From contig CM055102.1 of the NCBI GenBank assembly GCA_029204225.1, positions 13,428,885-13,467,837 of the forward strand: DNA of 38,953 nt, given 5' to 3'. How positions within the stretch are numbered: the first letter of the stretch is position 1; each line of letters begins with the position of its first letter. The notes beneath the pieces are model-generated. The model was not told where the DNA came from and searched no databases. It saw only the letters and a program-made list of their open reading frames with translations. Source of the DNA: Diphasiastrum complanatum. Lineage: Eukaryota; Streptophyta; Lycopodiopsida; Lycopodiales; Lycopodiaceae. Both the position numbers and the translations under genes were made by a program. Positions 21,014-32,105 of this stretch are shown here, in pieces.

Positions 21014-21846
21014 TCAAACAACAGGCGGACTAGGTTGATTCCTCTTTTTCTTTTTATTAACAATTCCTTTTGTCAGATTATTAAGCGGTGCTGCTAACTT
21101 AGCATAATTCTCAATAAATCTCTTGAAGAAAAGTGTAAAACCTAAAAAAGACTTTACCTGTCTCATAGTTTCCGGAATTGGCCACTCAATCCTTGTCAAT
21201 CTTGATCCCATTTACTGTGATCTTATGACCGAGATAAAGCAACACTTGCTTAAAGAATTCACACTTGGACTCTTTAGCATAGAGTAACTCCTGACGGAGC
21301 TTCATCAAGATGATTTTTAAGTGTTCTACATGTTCCACCAAGGATTTACTGTAAACGAGAATGTCGTCTAAGAATACTAGAAATTCCAAGTCTAGAACGA
21401 AATCTTGTCTTTTGGACATCTTCTGACTTAATTCTTATTTGATGGTACCTTGTCTTGAGATCTATCTTGGTGAAATACCGTGCTCCACCCAAATGATCTA
21501 CAAGGTCATCCATCCTGGGTAATGGATATTTATTCTTTATAGTCACTTTATTAAGCCCCTTGTAATCCACACACATCCTGAAACCTTCATCTTTCTTCAC
21601 TTTAAGAAGAACAGGAACGCCCCATGGTGATTTACTAGGTTGTATATGTCCCATCCTCAAATAGTTTTCTATTTGATTTGAAATCTCTATCTCCTCTTTC
21701 TGAGAGAACCTATAAGGTTGTCTAGAGATAGGTTGACTTCCTGGAATTAACTCAATCATGTGGTCTACTGACCTAGATGGTGGTAAACTAGGAGGTAATT
21801 CAGATGGAGAAACATCCCTAAATTCATTTATGATCTGTTCTTTCAC
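21014..21846 (-). pseudogene. Reverse transcriptase of gypsy copy B, internally deleted
   Basis: The fingers are clear ([58 protein letters not shown]). After FRSRLG the sequence jumps to [20 protein letters not shown], missing about 40 residues that copy A retains (from HYDFLMLPFG to LEKFVVI). The frame shifts at this point, at about 21400. The thumb (VKSFLGFTLFFKRFIENYAK) is in a third frame at 21014-21211. The deletion removes part of the palm. Confidence 0.9.
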
Positions 21847-21944
21847 TGCTTGTTCATGATCTAAATTTACTGAGTTAAGAGTCGCTGAGAATTCATTTTA
21901 GGAACATCCACAACTGGAATAGCACAAATTGAAAAAACTTCATA

Positions 21945-22441
21945 CTATGAATAATCAAATATTTTCATTTCATTAACTATAGGAATATGATCCAACAGAC
22001 GTACAAAATTACTGCCAAATAATGTAACTACCTTATCACCCTCCTTGAAAGTGAGAACATGCTTCTTAAAATCAATTGACAGAGAAGGCGATTTACTAAA
22101 TAACCATTCGTAACCTAAAATTAGATCAGTACGAGCTAGGTCTAAAACATGTAAATTAACTAATTCTGTGTGTCCTTGCACCAAAACTGGGAGCTTCCGG
22201 ACTTTTATGTTCCAAGTTTCCAACTCTGCTCCTGAAGCTAGATAAACTTTATATCTATGATTGCTGGCTTCAGTTTAAATTTTATTAATTCTTGCACAAG
22301 ACAAGAATTAATAAAATTATGAGTTGAACCACTGTCCAATAAAATACTCACTTTTTGATCCTTAACTGTGCCAATTAAACGGAAAAGTTCATTAGGCAAG
22401 AAAGAAGTAGTACTAAAAGAACATTCACATTCACAATCCAT
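21945..22441 (-). pseudogene. Aspartic protease of gypsy copy B
   Basis: 22238-22441 has the retropepsin active site VSILLDSGSTHNFIN (DSG). 21945-22223 has DLARTDLILGYEWL, the conserved (I/L)LGxxWL flap-end motif, then FKKHVLTFKEGDKVV. A stop separates the two frames at about 22235. Confidence 0.88.
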
Positions 22442-22479
22442 TCGATTAATTTACCATTGGCTCCTAGGATTTCTATCAT

Positions 22480-22572
22480 GTGAGCAGACCCTTTCTTCCT
22501 TTATGGACAAAATTTCATCATATGTCCAGACTTCAAATAGACAAAACATAAGTTCTCTCTTTTAGCCTTTTC
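22480..22572 (-). pseudogene. CCHC zinc knuckle of gypsy copy B, one Cys lost
   Basis: In frame with gag after a TAG at 22573, the sequence reads CFVYLKSGHMMKFC, i.e. CX2CX4HX4C with the second Cys changed to Tyr. A stop follows shortly after. Confidence 0.75.
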
Positions 22573-23298
22573 CTAGGACATAGATTTTTTGAATCTCTTT
22601 CTCTTCGGCTTCTTGAGTTCCGATGCTGCTTGATCTAATTCGTCAAAATATTTTGCTTGGTTTGGACCGCGCTTCTTAACCTTCTTGGTTTTCAAAGTGG
22701 CTGGAATTTGTGCAAATTGCTTCTTAGATGCCACCATTGTGGAATCATATGCTTTTGCAATCCAAAACGCATCCTCGAGGCTTTGAAGCACATTTCGCCT
22801 ACATTCGTTCTGATAGTCGGCTGGCAAACCTAGGACAAACTGCCATAATGCCAATTTCGCATCGAATGATGGAACCCTATTCCATAGGTCCATGAATTCC
22901 AAAGCTTTTTTGAAAACTTCCGCAAATGCAACCCAAGTAGTTGGCTTCACTAGTAAATCTCGCCACCACGATGACGCTTTGCCGCATAAGAACAACATGA
23001 CACTTTCAATTTTCTTATCATCAGGAACACCATGCAGATTGAAGTAACTACTCCACTTGGCCAGCCAGTCCTCGATGACCTCAGGTTTCTTCTCCTTCTT
23101 CTCGCTCAAATAAACCTCCGGCTGAAAACCAAGATTGGGTGAAGACATCAATTTGACTTGATTTAAACGAACCATTTGCTGATCTCTCATCTGGTTACGA
23201 TTATTCATGTCATTTAGTGCCGTACTCAACTGTTGACAAATCACCATATAAGATGACACACTTGAATTTGCAGCCTGATTTGAAGTTTCTTCGGCCAT
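22573..23298 (-). CDS. gag capsid of gypsy copy B
   Basis: A 242-codon open frame beginning MAEETSNQAANSSV (an in-frame Met 15 codons upstream at 23343 is also possible). It carries the gypsy gag capsid block: EVIEDWLAKWSSYFNLHGVP, IESVMLFLCGKASSWWRDLL, then FVLGLPADYQNECRRN. The C-terminus is Lys/Arg-rich (KKPKRKRFKKSMS) and would lead into the zinc knuckle, but a TAG intervenes. This is the only element protein here that is essentially uninterrupted. Confidence 0.85.
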   Translation of the reverse strand: MAEETSNQAANSSVSSYMVICQQLSTALNDMNNRNQMRDQQMVRLNQVKLMSSPNLGFQPEVYLSEKKEKKPEVIEDWLAKWSSYFNLHGVPDDKKIESVMLFLCGKASSWWRDLLVKPTTWVAFAEVFKKALEFMDLWNRVPSFDAKLALWQFVLGLPADYQNECRRNVLQSLEDAFWIAKAYDSTMVASKKQFAQIPATLKTKKVKKRGPNQAKYFDELDQAASELKKPKRKRFKKSMS

Positions 23299-24372
23299 CT
23301 TGATATATCTATCCTGAAAATTACTAAATTTAGTTACAACCAATTAAGCTGTAGGAGGGCGCACTTTTTCTAGACCAAATTGTCAAAAAACGCGCAAACA
23401 CTCAACCAAGCTGTAAAGTGATGATCCAGACAGTCTTAAATGGTCTAAAGGAGTTTCATGAAGCCTTCATACAGATCCTATGAAGCAGTATGGGCTGAGA
23501 ACCATGATTTCTTGGTTTCTAGAAGTCAAAATTGCTACAAACTTGATGGAATTGAAACATAAGCCTCCACCCATAAATTTACAGGTCTGATAGCTTGCTG
23601 GGAAGGTAAAAAAGAATACAAATCATGCTGAAAAAAATCCAGAATAATCCCCTTATGGATCTAGAGAAATCCATCCCCCAAAATTCACCAAAATTGGTCA
23701 ATTTTTGACACTTTTTGACTTCCTACAAACCCAATTGCTAGAATTTTTGGCTCTACCTTCTAGGACAGCTTCAAAAGACTATGATTCATCTTTTTCCAGC
23801 TTCAATTGATGTTCAACAACCTCCCATCCAATTTCATGAAAAAAACAAGCAAAAATCATAAATTTTAGCCCTTTCTAGGTTTTTTCACCATGCACAATTG
23901 GAAATTAATGGCAAGAACGTTTTCCAAATCCACATGCAATCCAAGATACAGAGTTACAACCAATCAATTGATCTAATCTTGCTGGATTTTGAATTCTACC
24001 CTCCATTTTGTGCCAAAAACATGGAAAACAAGCCAAATTTGGCCACAAAATAGCCTAGAATCCAAATACATGGGAAGATCCAACATGCAAACTGAATTTC
24101 AACTATTTCAAAGTGAATGAACTTGCTGGAAATTTCAGATCCTTCACTAGTTTTGAGCTACACATGCTAAAACTCCAAAAAAGACACCAAAATTGATTTC
24201 CTAGCACAATTCTCCATAAATCACAATGAATTTGAGAGAGATATGGAACATGCAAATTGAATTTGGGAAGATCCACCAACTTGCAACCTTGCTCCTCTCC
24301 TTGGAGGAGAATACTAGTTGAATACCACCAAGCTCCAATGAAATGCACCACCTCTCCAAGCTTGTAAGCCTT
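23299..24372 (-). other. Untranslated leader of gypsy copy B
   Basis: Between the primer site and gag. It matches the leader of copy A (about 15940-16962) over its length. There is no coding potential. Confidence 0.7.
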
Positions 24373-24384
24373 GCTCTGATACCA
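24373..24384 (-). other. Primer binding site of copy B
   Basis: On the minus strand this reads TGGTATCAGAGC (tRNA-iMet), one base from the LTR end. Confidence 0.9.
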
Positions 24385-24385
24385 C

Positions 24386-24903
24386 TATAAGGGAAGCTCC
24401 TTAGATCCTGCTTACAAATTCTAAACACAAAAGGATAACACACTATGGAGAAACCACCCAACCAAGTAGAAGCATCCAATCAATCTCTAGAAGCCTCACC
24501 CCCAAGCCAAGGAACAAGAAGCATGAAAGTAGAGCCTGGCAATGAATCAAGAACCATAATGTGTAGTAGGGCGAGTTTGGACCCCTTATATAGAGCCTAA
24601 TGCATCCCGGGCTCATAGCCATGCATAGCTCTATGTTCCCTATACATAGATTCACCTAGAATAGAGTCCTATGCATGGACCAACTATTCATAGAATTGCT
24701 ATTGATAACTCCACACATGCATACATTGTCTCATACCTTGTCTAAACTCCACTTAGTGTGTTATGGGCCTCACAAGGATATTAGTTACTTTTGGGTCACG
24801 TCTAGTATGACATGGCATAACTAGCAGCTTGTTTCACTGGAGTACCGTGTATCCAAGACTAGGAGTATATTGTATCCTATATGTACTAGTCGTGGACATA
24901 ACA
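24386..24903 (-). repeat. 5' LTR of gypsy copy B
   Basis: 518 bp, the partner of 18492-19016. It starts (minus strand) TGTTATGTCC and is followed at 24904-24908 by CTCAC, the right copy of the duplication. A 6-bp gap relative to the 3' LTR lies at about 24531. Confidence 0.9.
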
Positions 24904-24908
24904 CTCAC

Positions 24909-27249
24909 CTCCTATACTATGCAACTAACTTGACAATGACAGCAGCCGCCACGATCTCCCATAGATGACACAACAGCTCCATGCCTTCTTTTTTTACACT
25001 CATCTACACAAATGTAAATTTTATATAGTTGATCATTGCAATCAATTAAGTAGTAGTAATACAATACTAGACACGATAAGCTGATTACTGATATGCTCAA
25101 GCGCACATTAATATTGAGATGCCAGCTTATCAGAGACAAACACTATAGATGCCTTCGCACATTAATTCTTTCTTTTTCAAATAGATTGTTAGTATAAGCT
25201 CATAGCTATTACAGATTGTAGTTAGCTTTTGCGAGCACGCGATTTTGCCAGCAATTGTCTTGTGCTCACTTGCATTATCTGACTTGTATTTTATTATACT
25301 TAATTTGAACAAACTATTGTCTGGTTCTATGTTTAGATTTTATGTCAGTGTTACATGCTTTTCACTTTCAATCTGACTTTCTGATTGTCTGCTCTTTGCC
25401 TCCGCAACCACCACACAATCCATCTCTTAACTTATTTTTGTGTTCGCCTACTTAGTTATCAATAGTGCACACACTGAGGGAGATGTAATATCCATCTTAC
25501 TAGATAGAATATTCACGACCAGTTATGTTTGCGGTGCTTCAGATTTGGTCATCTTGAAGGCTTCTTCACGATGGTGCAACTGGGTATTAACATCTGTTCG
25601 TGGATTATGTAAATTCATGGCGGCACATGTGAAGAATGAACTTCGACTGCAGCTTTAGCGGCTTCCAATGCCTTCTCTTCTTGCAAATTCTTAATCCACT
25701 GCCTCATATTATTGTATTTCTTCTTCTTTGAGTTGAGATTCGGATATACCCCTGATGCGGTAGGAATATCAGTAGTTGGCATAGATTCAGCAGGTGTTGG
25801 AACAACAACTCCTTTCTAATTCTGAGCTCTAGTAACAACCATCTATGGTGAACTTGGTTCAGTAGGTTTTGGATTGCTGGACTCTGCTTAATTGTAATTA
25901 TATATAGTTTTGGCGTCATTGCCGATATGTGCCTTGTTACAAACAACCAAAAATGTCATCTAAGACATCAAAAGATAAAAGCTTTCATGTGTTTTAGATT
26001 AAGACATTAGAAAATAAAAGCTTTCATGTGTTTTAGAGATCACTCGCCAAGTTGGTGTAAATTGATGGACAAATAACTTTTCTTGATGCACAATAAGAAG
26101 ACTTGTCAAAGTCAAATGAGATATATAAAGCTCAGGAGTTTGAATGTAAAGTGGCACTCTTGGCCCGCAAGAAATAAAAGGTTTGAAAAGTGGTTCCTCA
26201 ATGATCATTGACAACATATGCTAGGTTATGAAGTCTAAAAGAACCACAAATGTACTTGTGGTTGACATTTTTGAGGCCCAATCTCGTTCTTCAAGTATAA
26301 TAAAAGGTTGAAAGCCATGCAAAATCTCATAAAAGGGGGTTTTCAAATATTTTCTAGGCAAGAGCATTGGCAATAAGACTTGAATGATAAAGAAGCCACA
26401 TGCATCTTGCAAACAAGTGATGGTGGACCCCAACCTTTTCACATTTTGAAAAATGGGCACCTAACAATTTAGGTGCCGAGAACAAGAAAATTTAAACTAT
26501 GCAACAATGATAGATTGCTTTGGGACATGTCACTCAACAAGTGTAGCTAGCAAGGAACCATGGAGGGCCCTAAGAAATGGGTTGAGTTACCTTTATGTGG
26601 CAGGCCCAAGTTGCTACTGGATATGCCACATAGGGTATGTGAAGTGTATTGTGAAAAAGCTAGTGACCCATTTGCCTCATATTAGCAAATGATATTTACT
26701 GCACTTGGCCATTAGGACTTGTGTGAAAACATCAAAAGAGAGAGTCTTTCAAGTAGATCAAAAAGCTCCCTCTCATGATATGTACTCTACATATTTGGTC
26801 AGAATAAATGAACTATAAGCTGTTCAAAACAAGGTATTTTAATAAAAGGCCTTGCCAAAACCAAAAGTCCATCTAGAACCCTAAAAACCCTTTTATGGGT
26901 TCTAACTTGGTGTGAAGCCATATATAGTAAATCTAAGTAAAAATTACTATACTTGATTTGATTTGTGTCACTAATTGCACAATTTATGTATTATATCTTT
27001 TAACATGAGTTTACTTGAAGAAATAAATGGGAGTTGCGTTACCTTGTTTCTCCATGCATTTTTTGATGCTCCCATCAGCTTTGCACTTGTTTTGTATATC
27101 CACTTTGTACCAATCAATTTCTTGTCCTTTGGAGCTTCCACTCTCTCTTATATGTTTGTGGCTCATAATTGTTCAAGACAAAAGTTAGCAATACAAAGCT
27201 CACATTGTTGTCCATATTCATGATTTTTCTTTCCCTTGGCACCAACCTA
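24909..27249. other. No confirmed gene
   Basis: AT-rich sequence with many short open frames and no complete gene. The one stretch with coding character is listed separately (25500-25950). Very weak resemblance of 26300-26360 (-) to a retroelement integrase segment (KTPFYEILHGFQP) is not enough for a call. Confidence 0.4.
25500..25950 (-). pseudogene. Coding-like fragment, unknown
   Basis: One minus-strand frame reads MVVTRAQN, stop, KGVVVPTPAESMPTTDIPTA, SGVYPNLNSKKKKYNNMRQW and IKNLQEEKALEAAKAAVEVH. After a stop a neighbouring frame continues NLHNPRTDVNTQLHHREEAF. The composition is protein-like (a Pro/Thr linker, then a Lys/Glu-rich helix). MVVTRAQN resembles the openings of some gypsy gag proteins, but I cannot identify it. 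Confidence 0.3.
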
Positions 27250-27371
27250 GGAAGGAGAGAGAGAAAGAGAAGAGAGAGATAGAAGGCCTTGGCTAGGAAA
27301 GGCTTTGGGGGCTCGAGCACCTACCCAAAGCTATTCGGTCCTAGCCAAGAAAGAGAGAGAAAGAGAGTGAT
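27250..27371 (+). repeat. GA-rich tracts
   Basis: GGAGAGAGAGAAAGAGAAGAG at 27252 and AGAGAGAGAAAGAGAG at 27352 flank a short unique piece containing CTTGGCTAGGAAAGG and its imperfect complement CCTAGCCAAG. Confidence 0.7.
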
Positions 27372-27687
27372 AAATGGAGGTAGTGATGGAGCAGAGATTC
27401 TAATCAGGGATTTTGTTGAAATTTTTTCCCGGAGAGGGCTCTAACTACAGCCATGGGTTTGCTCCAAAAAGATCAGTGAACAACATTGGTTTGAGAGGAG
27501 ATTCTGCTTATGAAGTGTGATGATAGCCCTATGATATGCGATGACCAGACATAAATAGACTGGCTTTTGAGCAAGAAGAGTTTCTTCATAAAAAAGTGTC
27601 GCACTATCAGCGATAGACAGGAAGGGCCACAGATAACTTCTTGGCAATGGTTGTTTACTACGTCCAACACATTAGTAAAACAACTCT

Positions 27688-28067
27688 GTACATGGCACAA
27701 TTTTAGCATGGCTATGCCGGCTATTTTTACAACTGGCTAAAAAGCCGCAAGACATTTTTACAGGCCATTTCTAAATCCACAAACTTTTCTATGGCCTCAT
27801 TAAGGGCTGCGTAGGACCCATTTCTAAGTGGACCGGCACTTTTCGCTCGGCTTTACATATATCAAATATTTTTTACGATTTTTGAGTCCGTCACAAAACT
27901 ACTATAGCACGTCTAGCAACTTTAGGAGTAGGCTGGGACCCTTTTACAAAGGCAATTGTATGCCAATGTTTTGCTAGTAACTGGGTTTTACATGCTAGTT
28001 TTTTGCAGTTTTGAAAAAAGAAAGCCCAATATTAGTCCGATTTTTCGTTCGAAAATATCAACTAACA
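27688..28067 (+). repeat. Left arm of an inverted repeat spanning 27688-35677
   Basis: Begins GTACATGGCACAATTTTAGC. It is complementary to 35426-35677, with shared blocks such as TTACAACTGGCTAA, GGCCATTTCTAA, CCACAAAC, GGGTTTTACATGC and CGAAAATATCA-CTAACA. This arm has about 125 bp not present in the right arm (roughly 27810-27950). Confidence 0.8.
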
Positions 28068-30439
28068 GACACATGGAGGATGAAGAATGGGTCAATGATC
28101 ACACTTTGGATGCTCTTGGAGAGTAGTGAGTGTGATGATTTTGCGGTTTTGTAGTTGGTAAGTCAATTTTGATCAAGCCATTGTAGTTGTGGAGCAATGT
28201 ATCAGGTTTGTCATCGAGGAGATATACTTCAACTATCTATTTTGGGTAAGTCAACTCGATTTGTCATATCAGTATGGCATCAGGAATGCAGATTCCAGTG
28301 ATGACAGGGTGCAGATTGTTTGGTTTGGGCCATGGAAGATCTCACATGTCACTTGGAGGGATATTGGCATGTCACATCACGTGAGGGACTTGATGGTGGT
28401 TTTGGAGTTCACATCTCAATGTATTCTCAGGGAGTGATTTGGAATCATTCACAGGAGCAACTTGGAGCTAGCTTGGGGAATACAGGTGGGCATGCTCAGA
28501 TCTTTGAGATCGAGGATGACATGGGATACCTGATAGGGATGGACTACATGATGACATGGAATGATCATCAGGGGCAACTATTTCATATTGGACTTGAGTC
28601 TTTGGATGAGACAAGACTTATAGGTGCAATTCATGATGGAATCAAGAAGTTGCAAACACAAATGGGCAAAGCGTAAAGCTTTAGGAGCCAGCTCTAGGTT
28701 GGAGAGCTGATAAAGATCGCACAGTTGGGTGTGATCGGAGGGCTAACACAGGGTGAGTGTTTTGCTAGTGATCTACTGGAGGGGACATTGATGGCGAGGA
28801 CTTCAGAGTGTGCTCATTTGGGAGCACAGATTGGCATTACAGCATGGAGCCAGTCTTTGGCATTGGCATCCAAGGAGAGGCATCTACTATCACGGGCGTG
28901 GATAAGCTACCTATAGCTTTCATGCATTTGGCTGTATTTGTAGGAGTCTAGGCTTGGTACATGTATGGTTCGGATTCACAGGTGGTGAGATCAGATAGCC
29001 TAGAGGAAGTCACTTAGAGCCATATACCTCAGTATGATCAGAGAGACATTGGCCTCGGGACCCTGTGAGCGGCAACTCTTGAATGAGCTTGCTTTGGCAT
29101 GGTATCGGGTGGCACATAGCCAGGGAGAGCAAGCGACATTGCTAGGACCCAGGAGGAATAGGTGATGCTTTAGTGATCGGCTTGGATAGCATGGTGACCT
29201 AGGGACGAGTCAAGCCTACTTGGAGGTAGGTGACATGGAGTGTACTTGGAGGTGATACATATCCTGAGGGCATGGAGTGCATTACGGGATGATGTGGATC
29301 CAACATGACCATGGTTGTGAGCTAGCAGGAATGGAGATGGTTGCTCAGAGAGTGACAGTTGATACTTTGGCAAGTGATCAGGTGAGCTACATGGTTATAT
29401 GCACAGTTGTCTCCAAGTTGGTGTCACAAGTTGTTGGTGAGATAGGCTTCTTGGTGGGAGGGCCTATGTATTGGTAAAATCAAAGTTGGCAATGTCATGC
29501 ATGGGAAGTTGAGCCTACATGGGATGTAGGAGAGGTAGATCATCATCAGTATCTCTAGGAGATGGGCGAGGTACTCAGGTATAGCCTATGGTGAGATTTG
29601 CATACATGCATTCATCGAGTCCTTGGTAGAATCTTGTGTTTGGAGCATGGAGAATGAATCGAAATCAGCTTTCAGGGCTTATTGGACAGTTGGATATGCT
29701 TGGACATGAGGGCATCTTGGTTATAAGTGCAGGCCATGGTTGAAGACCTGATTTGGTGACCACTGGTGTAGCAACGGATCTACAAGTGGCACAGGTGTTG
29801 GTACGACAGGATTCCACTTATGGACGGCCTTGGTCATGTATATGATGCTTTACCATTCGTGTTGGTTTTCATAAGTGTGTGTGGGCTTGCATGTTACCTT
29901 GTCATGAGGGTCTAGATCTAAGTCAGAGTTGTATGTGGTTGTGCATTTGCTACGTTAGAAGCAAAGTAATCATTTGGTATGCTCATTGACTTGCCGTTAT
30001 GTCAACTAGTTGTCTATCTGGTGAGGATATAGTCTTATCGTGGCAGTAAGACTTCTTCAGGTTGAGTCTCAATTGTTCATGTATGTCAGCTTTACAGGTT
30101 TGTGCTTGTAAGTGTCTGATAGGATGTCAACTTAGCTAGATGGAGGATGTAAGTCTCATGGTGGCAATGGGATTTTCTCAGTTTGAACCATGTTGCTCAT
30201 GTGGTCGCCTTGTGTTCAAGTCGGATTAGGGACGAGTCAGTTGTCGAGAGAGTGGTAGACTCTCTAATGAGCATTGTGTTTGTATGATACTTTGTGGGTC
30301 AAACCTGGTGGTTTGTCAGTGTGCTCGAGTGTGAGTCAAGTATAGTGTAGCAGGGATATTCATAACATCCTTTGGATACTCCAGACGTTGCTACAGATTA
30401 TTGTTTTTCACTCTTATCACATTTGAGCTTAAAGGAGAG
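28068..30439. other. Interior of the inverted-repeat block, no identified gene
   Basis: G/T-rich on the plus strand, with open frames of up to 118 codons (28320-28676) that match nothing I know. 30020-30080 and 30140-30205 are imperfect direct repeats (GTCTTATCGTGGCAGTAAGA against GTCTCATGGTGGCAATGGGA, each followed by a TTCAGGTTGAG-like and TGTTCATGT-like piece). It ends with AAAGGAGAG, a polypurine-tract-like run, immediately before the copia LTR. Confidence 0.4.
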
Positions 30440-30814
30440 AGTTAGAAATCAGTTTTGATCTGATTTATTATTATAAGCTTCAAATGTGATACCGTAATAA
30501 ATGTACAGTTATAGTCAGTTTACTATTTTTAGTAGTGATTGGGACCCACTATCATTATATCAGCTGGTAGGCACTTGTGGGTCCTATCAGTGGATAAAGA
30601 TCAGTTGGCCTCGCCATGAGGCAAGTCGACGGGACACGCGTCCCGCCAACGGCAACCTGGGTCATGCATGGGTTGCCTGAGTGAACAACTATATGTACAG
30701 TGTAATTTCATTTTGAAGAATACAGTTGCTATGTGAGCTTGTTGAGGAGAGTGATTTTCTGTCTATGTTACTGTGTAGCATGATCTATGTTCCTGTGCAA
30801 AGCAAATTTTAAGT
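30440..30814 (+). repeat. LTR of the copia element
   Basis: The end is set by the primer site starting at 30815. The start is inferred from the purine run AAAGGAGAG ending at 30439 and the typical opening AGTTAGAAATCAG. The ends would be AGTTA...TAAGT. No second copy exists in the window, so the left edge is uncertain by some bases. Confidence 0.55.
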
Positions 30815-30826
30815 TGGTATCAGAGC
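30815..30826 (+). other. Primer binding site of the copia element
   Basis: TGGTATCAGAGC, canonical tRNA-iMet complement, directly adjoining the LTR end. Confidence 0.9.
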
Positions 30827-32105
30827 CATATAGGGAGTGTACACAGTACAGTGTCGCCGTTGAAGAGAGCTTCGGGAGAACTGTCTTTTGAGAGTTCGGG
30901 GTTTTACGACGGGTTGAAGACGGAAAGAGAAGCACTGGTGCACGGTTTCTAATTTATAGAGGCTTGCTAAGCTCAGCAGAGGGATTATTAGCATGTGTAT
31001 AGCATCAAACAGGAAAAATTTTGGTGAAAAATTGACAATTTCGAAGCTAGCGAAAAATTGAAACCGGACTTGGGGTTACGGTTTTTATACATAACTGGTG
31101 ATTTCTTCGCTGTTAGTGCACCGTTTTGGATGCCGTAAGGACAGGAAGGAAGATAATCACATTGTCAATCAGCCATGGAGAGATTCTGAGGTTTATGTCA
31201 GAGATTTGACCTAGCAGATTTGTGGTAAAAAAGTGAAAAAGCCACTTTGTCAAGTTGAGCTAAAATCACCGTTTCTCCACGGAATTTCCTGACTGAACAC
31301 TCTACAGTCATGGATTCAGTAGGGTGACCCTGCTCCAGGCCTCAGATCGTGCTCAAAACGATCCACAGGAGAGCTTAATATGATAATTATCAGAGAAGGG
31401 AGGCGCGGCCGCAGACAGGGAGGTCACGGGTTGTTCGCGCACCCAAAGCGATAAACAGCTTAGTGTACCGAAGACCATAGCATCTTCACGAGTATGGTTC
31501 GATGCCCAGATGTACTTTGAACCTTTAGATGAGCTGTCAAATGAATCAACGATCCAAAATCTGTGATGGGAGAGAAATTTGAACCACAAGATTTGGTTCA
31601 GCCATTGGATAAGCTTTGAACAGGGCCCTGAAGAATTGAAGTGCATTCTGGCTTTCAACTTCATTAAGAATTTTCATATTGAAAGCTGAGTTGGGTCCAT
31701 TCACAAGTGAAGAGTGAAGTTTCTTCAAAGTGAAGAAACAGTTCAAAAGCTAGAAAAGTCCCTATTTTTGGGTCCTTTGCCCGTTTTGACCCAAACGAAA
31801 GGCTATAACCTCCAAACGAAGGGCACCCAGACTGTACCTGCAAGTACGGTACAACAAAACAGAGTGGTTGCAGCGGAGAAAGTGTTCACCAGAAGTAGTT
31901 TCACCATTCCACTGGGCACGTTGTTGGGAGTTGACGACTGAGTGCATTTTGGAAGGCGACGCCGATTTGGCTTTCAAATTGGTGGAAAAGCGGCGAGTGG
32001 CCTAGTAAGAAAAAAAGTGCAAGTCATTATTTTCAACTTCTGACATCACTGTTGGCCTCGACATATTGTTCTTAGCCTAAGGCAGAAGTTTTAAGCAGTT
32101 TTGCG
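30827..32105 (+). other. Untranslated leader of the copia element
   Basis: About 1.3 kb between primer site and gag with no long frame. Several short frames on both strands are not supported. Confidence 0.6.

Larger units (their letters stand above)
18492..24903 (-). mobile_element. Ty3/gypsy chromovirus, copy B, structurally complete
   Basis: A 6.4-kb element read on the minus strand: 5' LTR 24386-24903, primer site 24373-24384, leader, gag, CCHC knuckle, protease, RT, RNase H, integrase, chromodomain, polypurine tract (about 19017-19030) and 3' LTR 18492-19016, flanked by CTCAC. The order protease-RT-RNase H-integrase is diagnostic of Ty3/gypsy, and the C-terminal chromodomain places it in the chromoviruses. 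Stops and frameshifts break most domains, and RT has an internal deletion across the catalytic region, so it cannot be autonomous. LTR-LTR differences are a few percent by eye. Confidence 0.93.

Noticed and set aside
18487-24908. Idea that copies A and B are a single element split by an insertion
   Set aside because: Copy B has its own pair of LTRs and a perfect CTCAC duplication, and copy A has its own LTR and primer site with different flanks.
26221-26460. Possible retroelement integrase segment (KTPFYEILHGFQP)
   Set aside because: Only one short phrase resembles integrase. The catalytic residues and the rest of the domain are absent.
28320-28676. 118-codon open frame inside the inverted-repeat block
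   Set aside because: No family recognised, and the neighbouring frames are similarly open in this G/T-rich region. Kept only as unassigned sequence.
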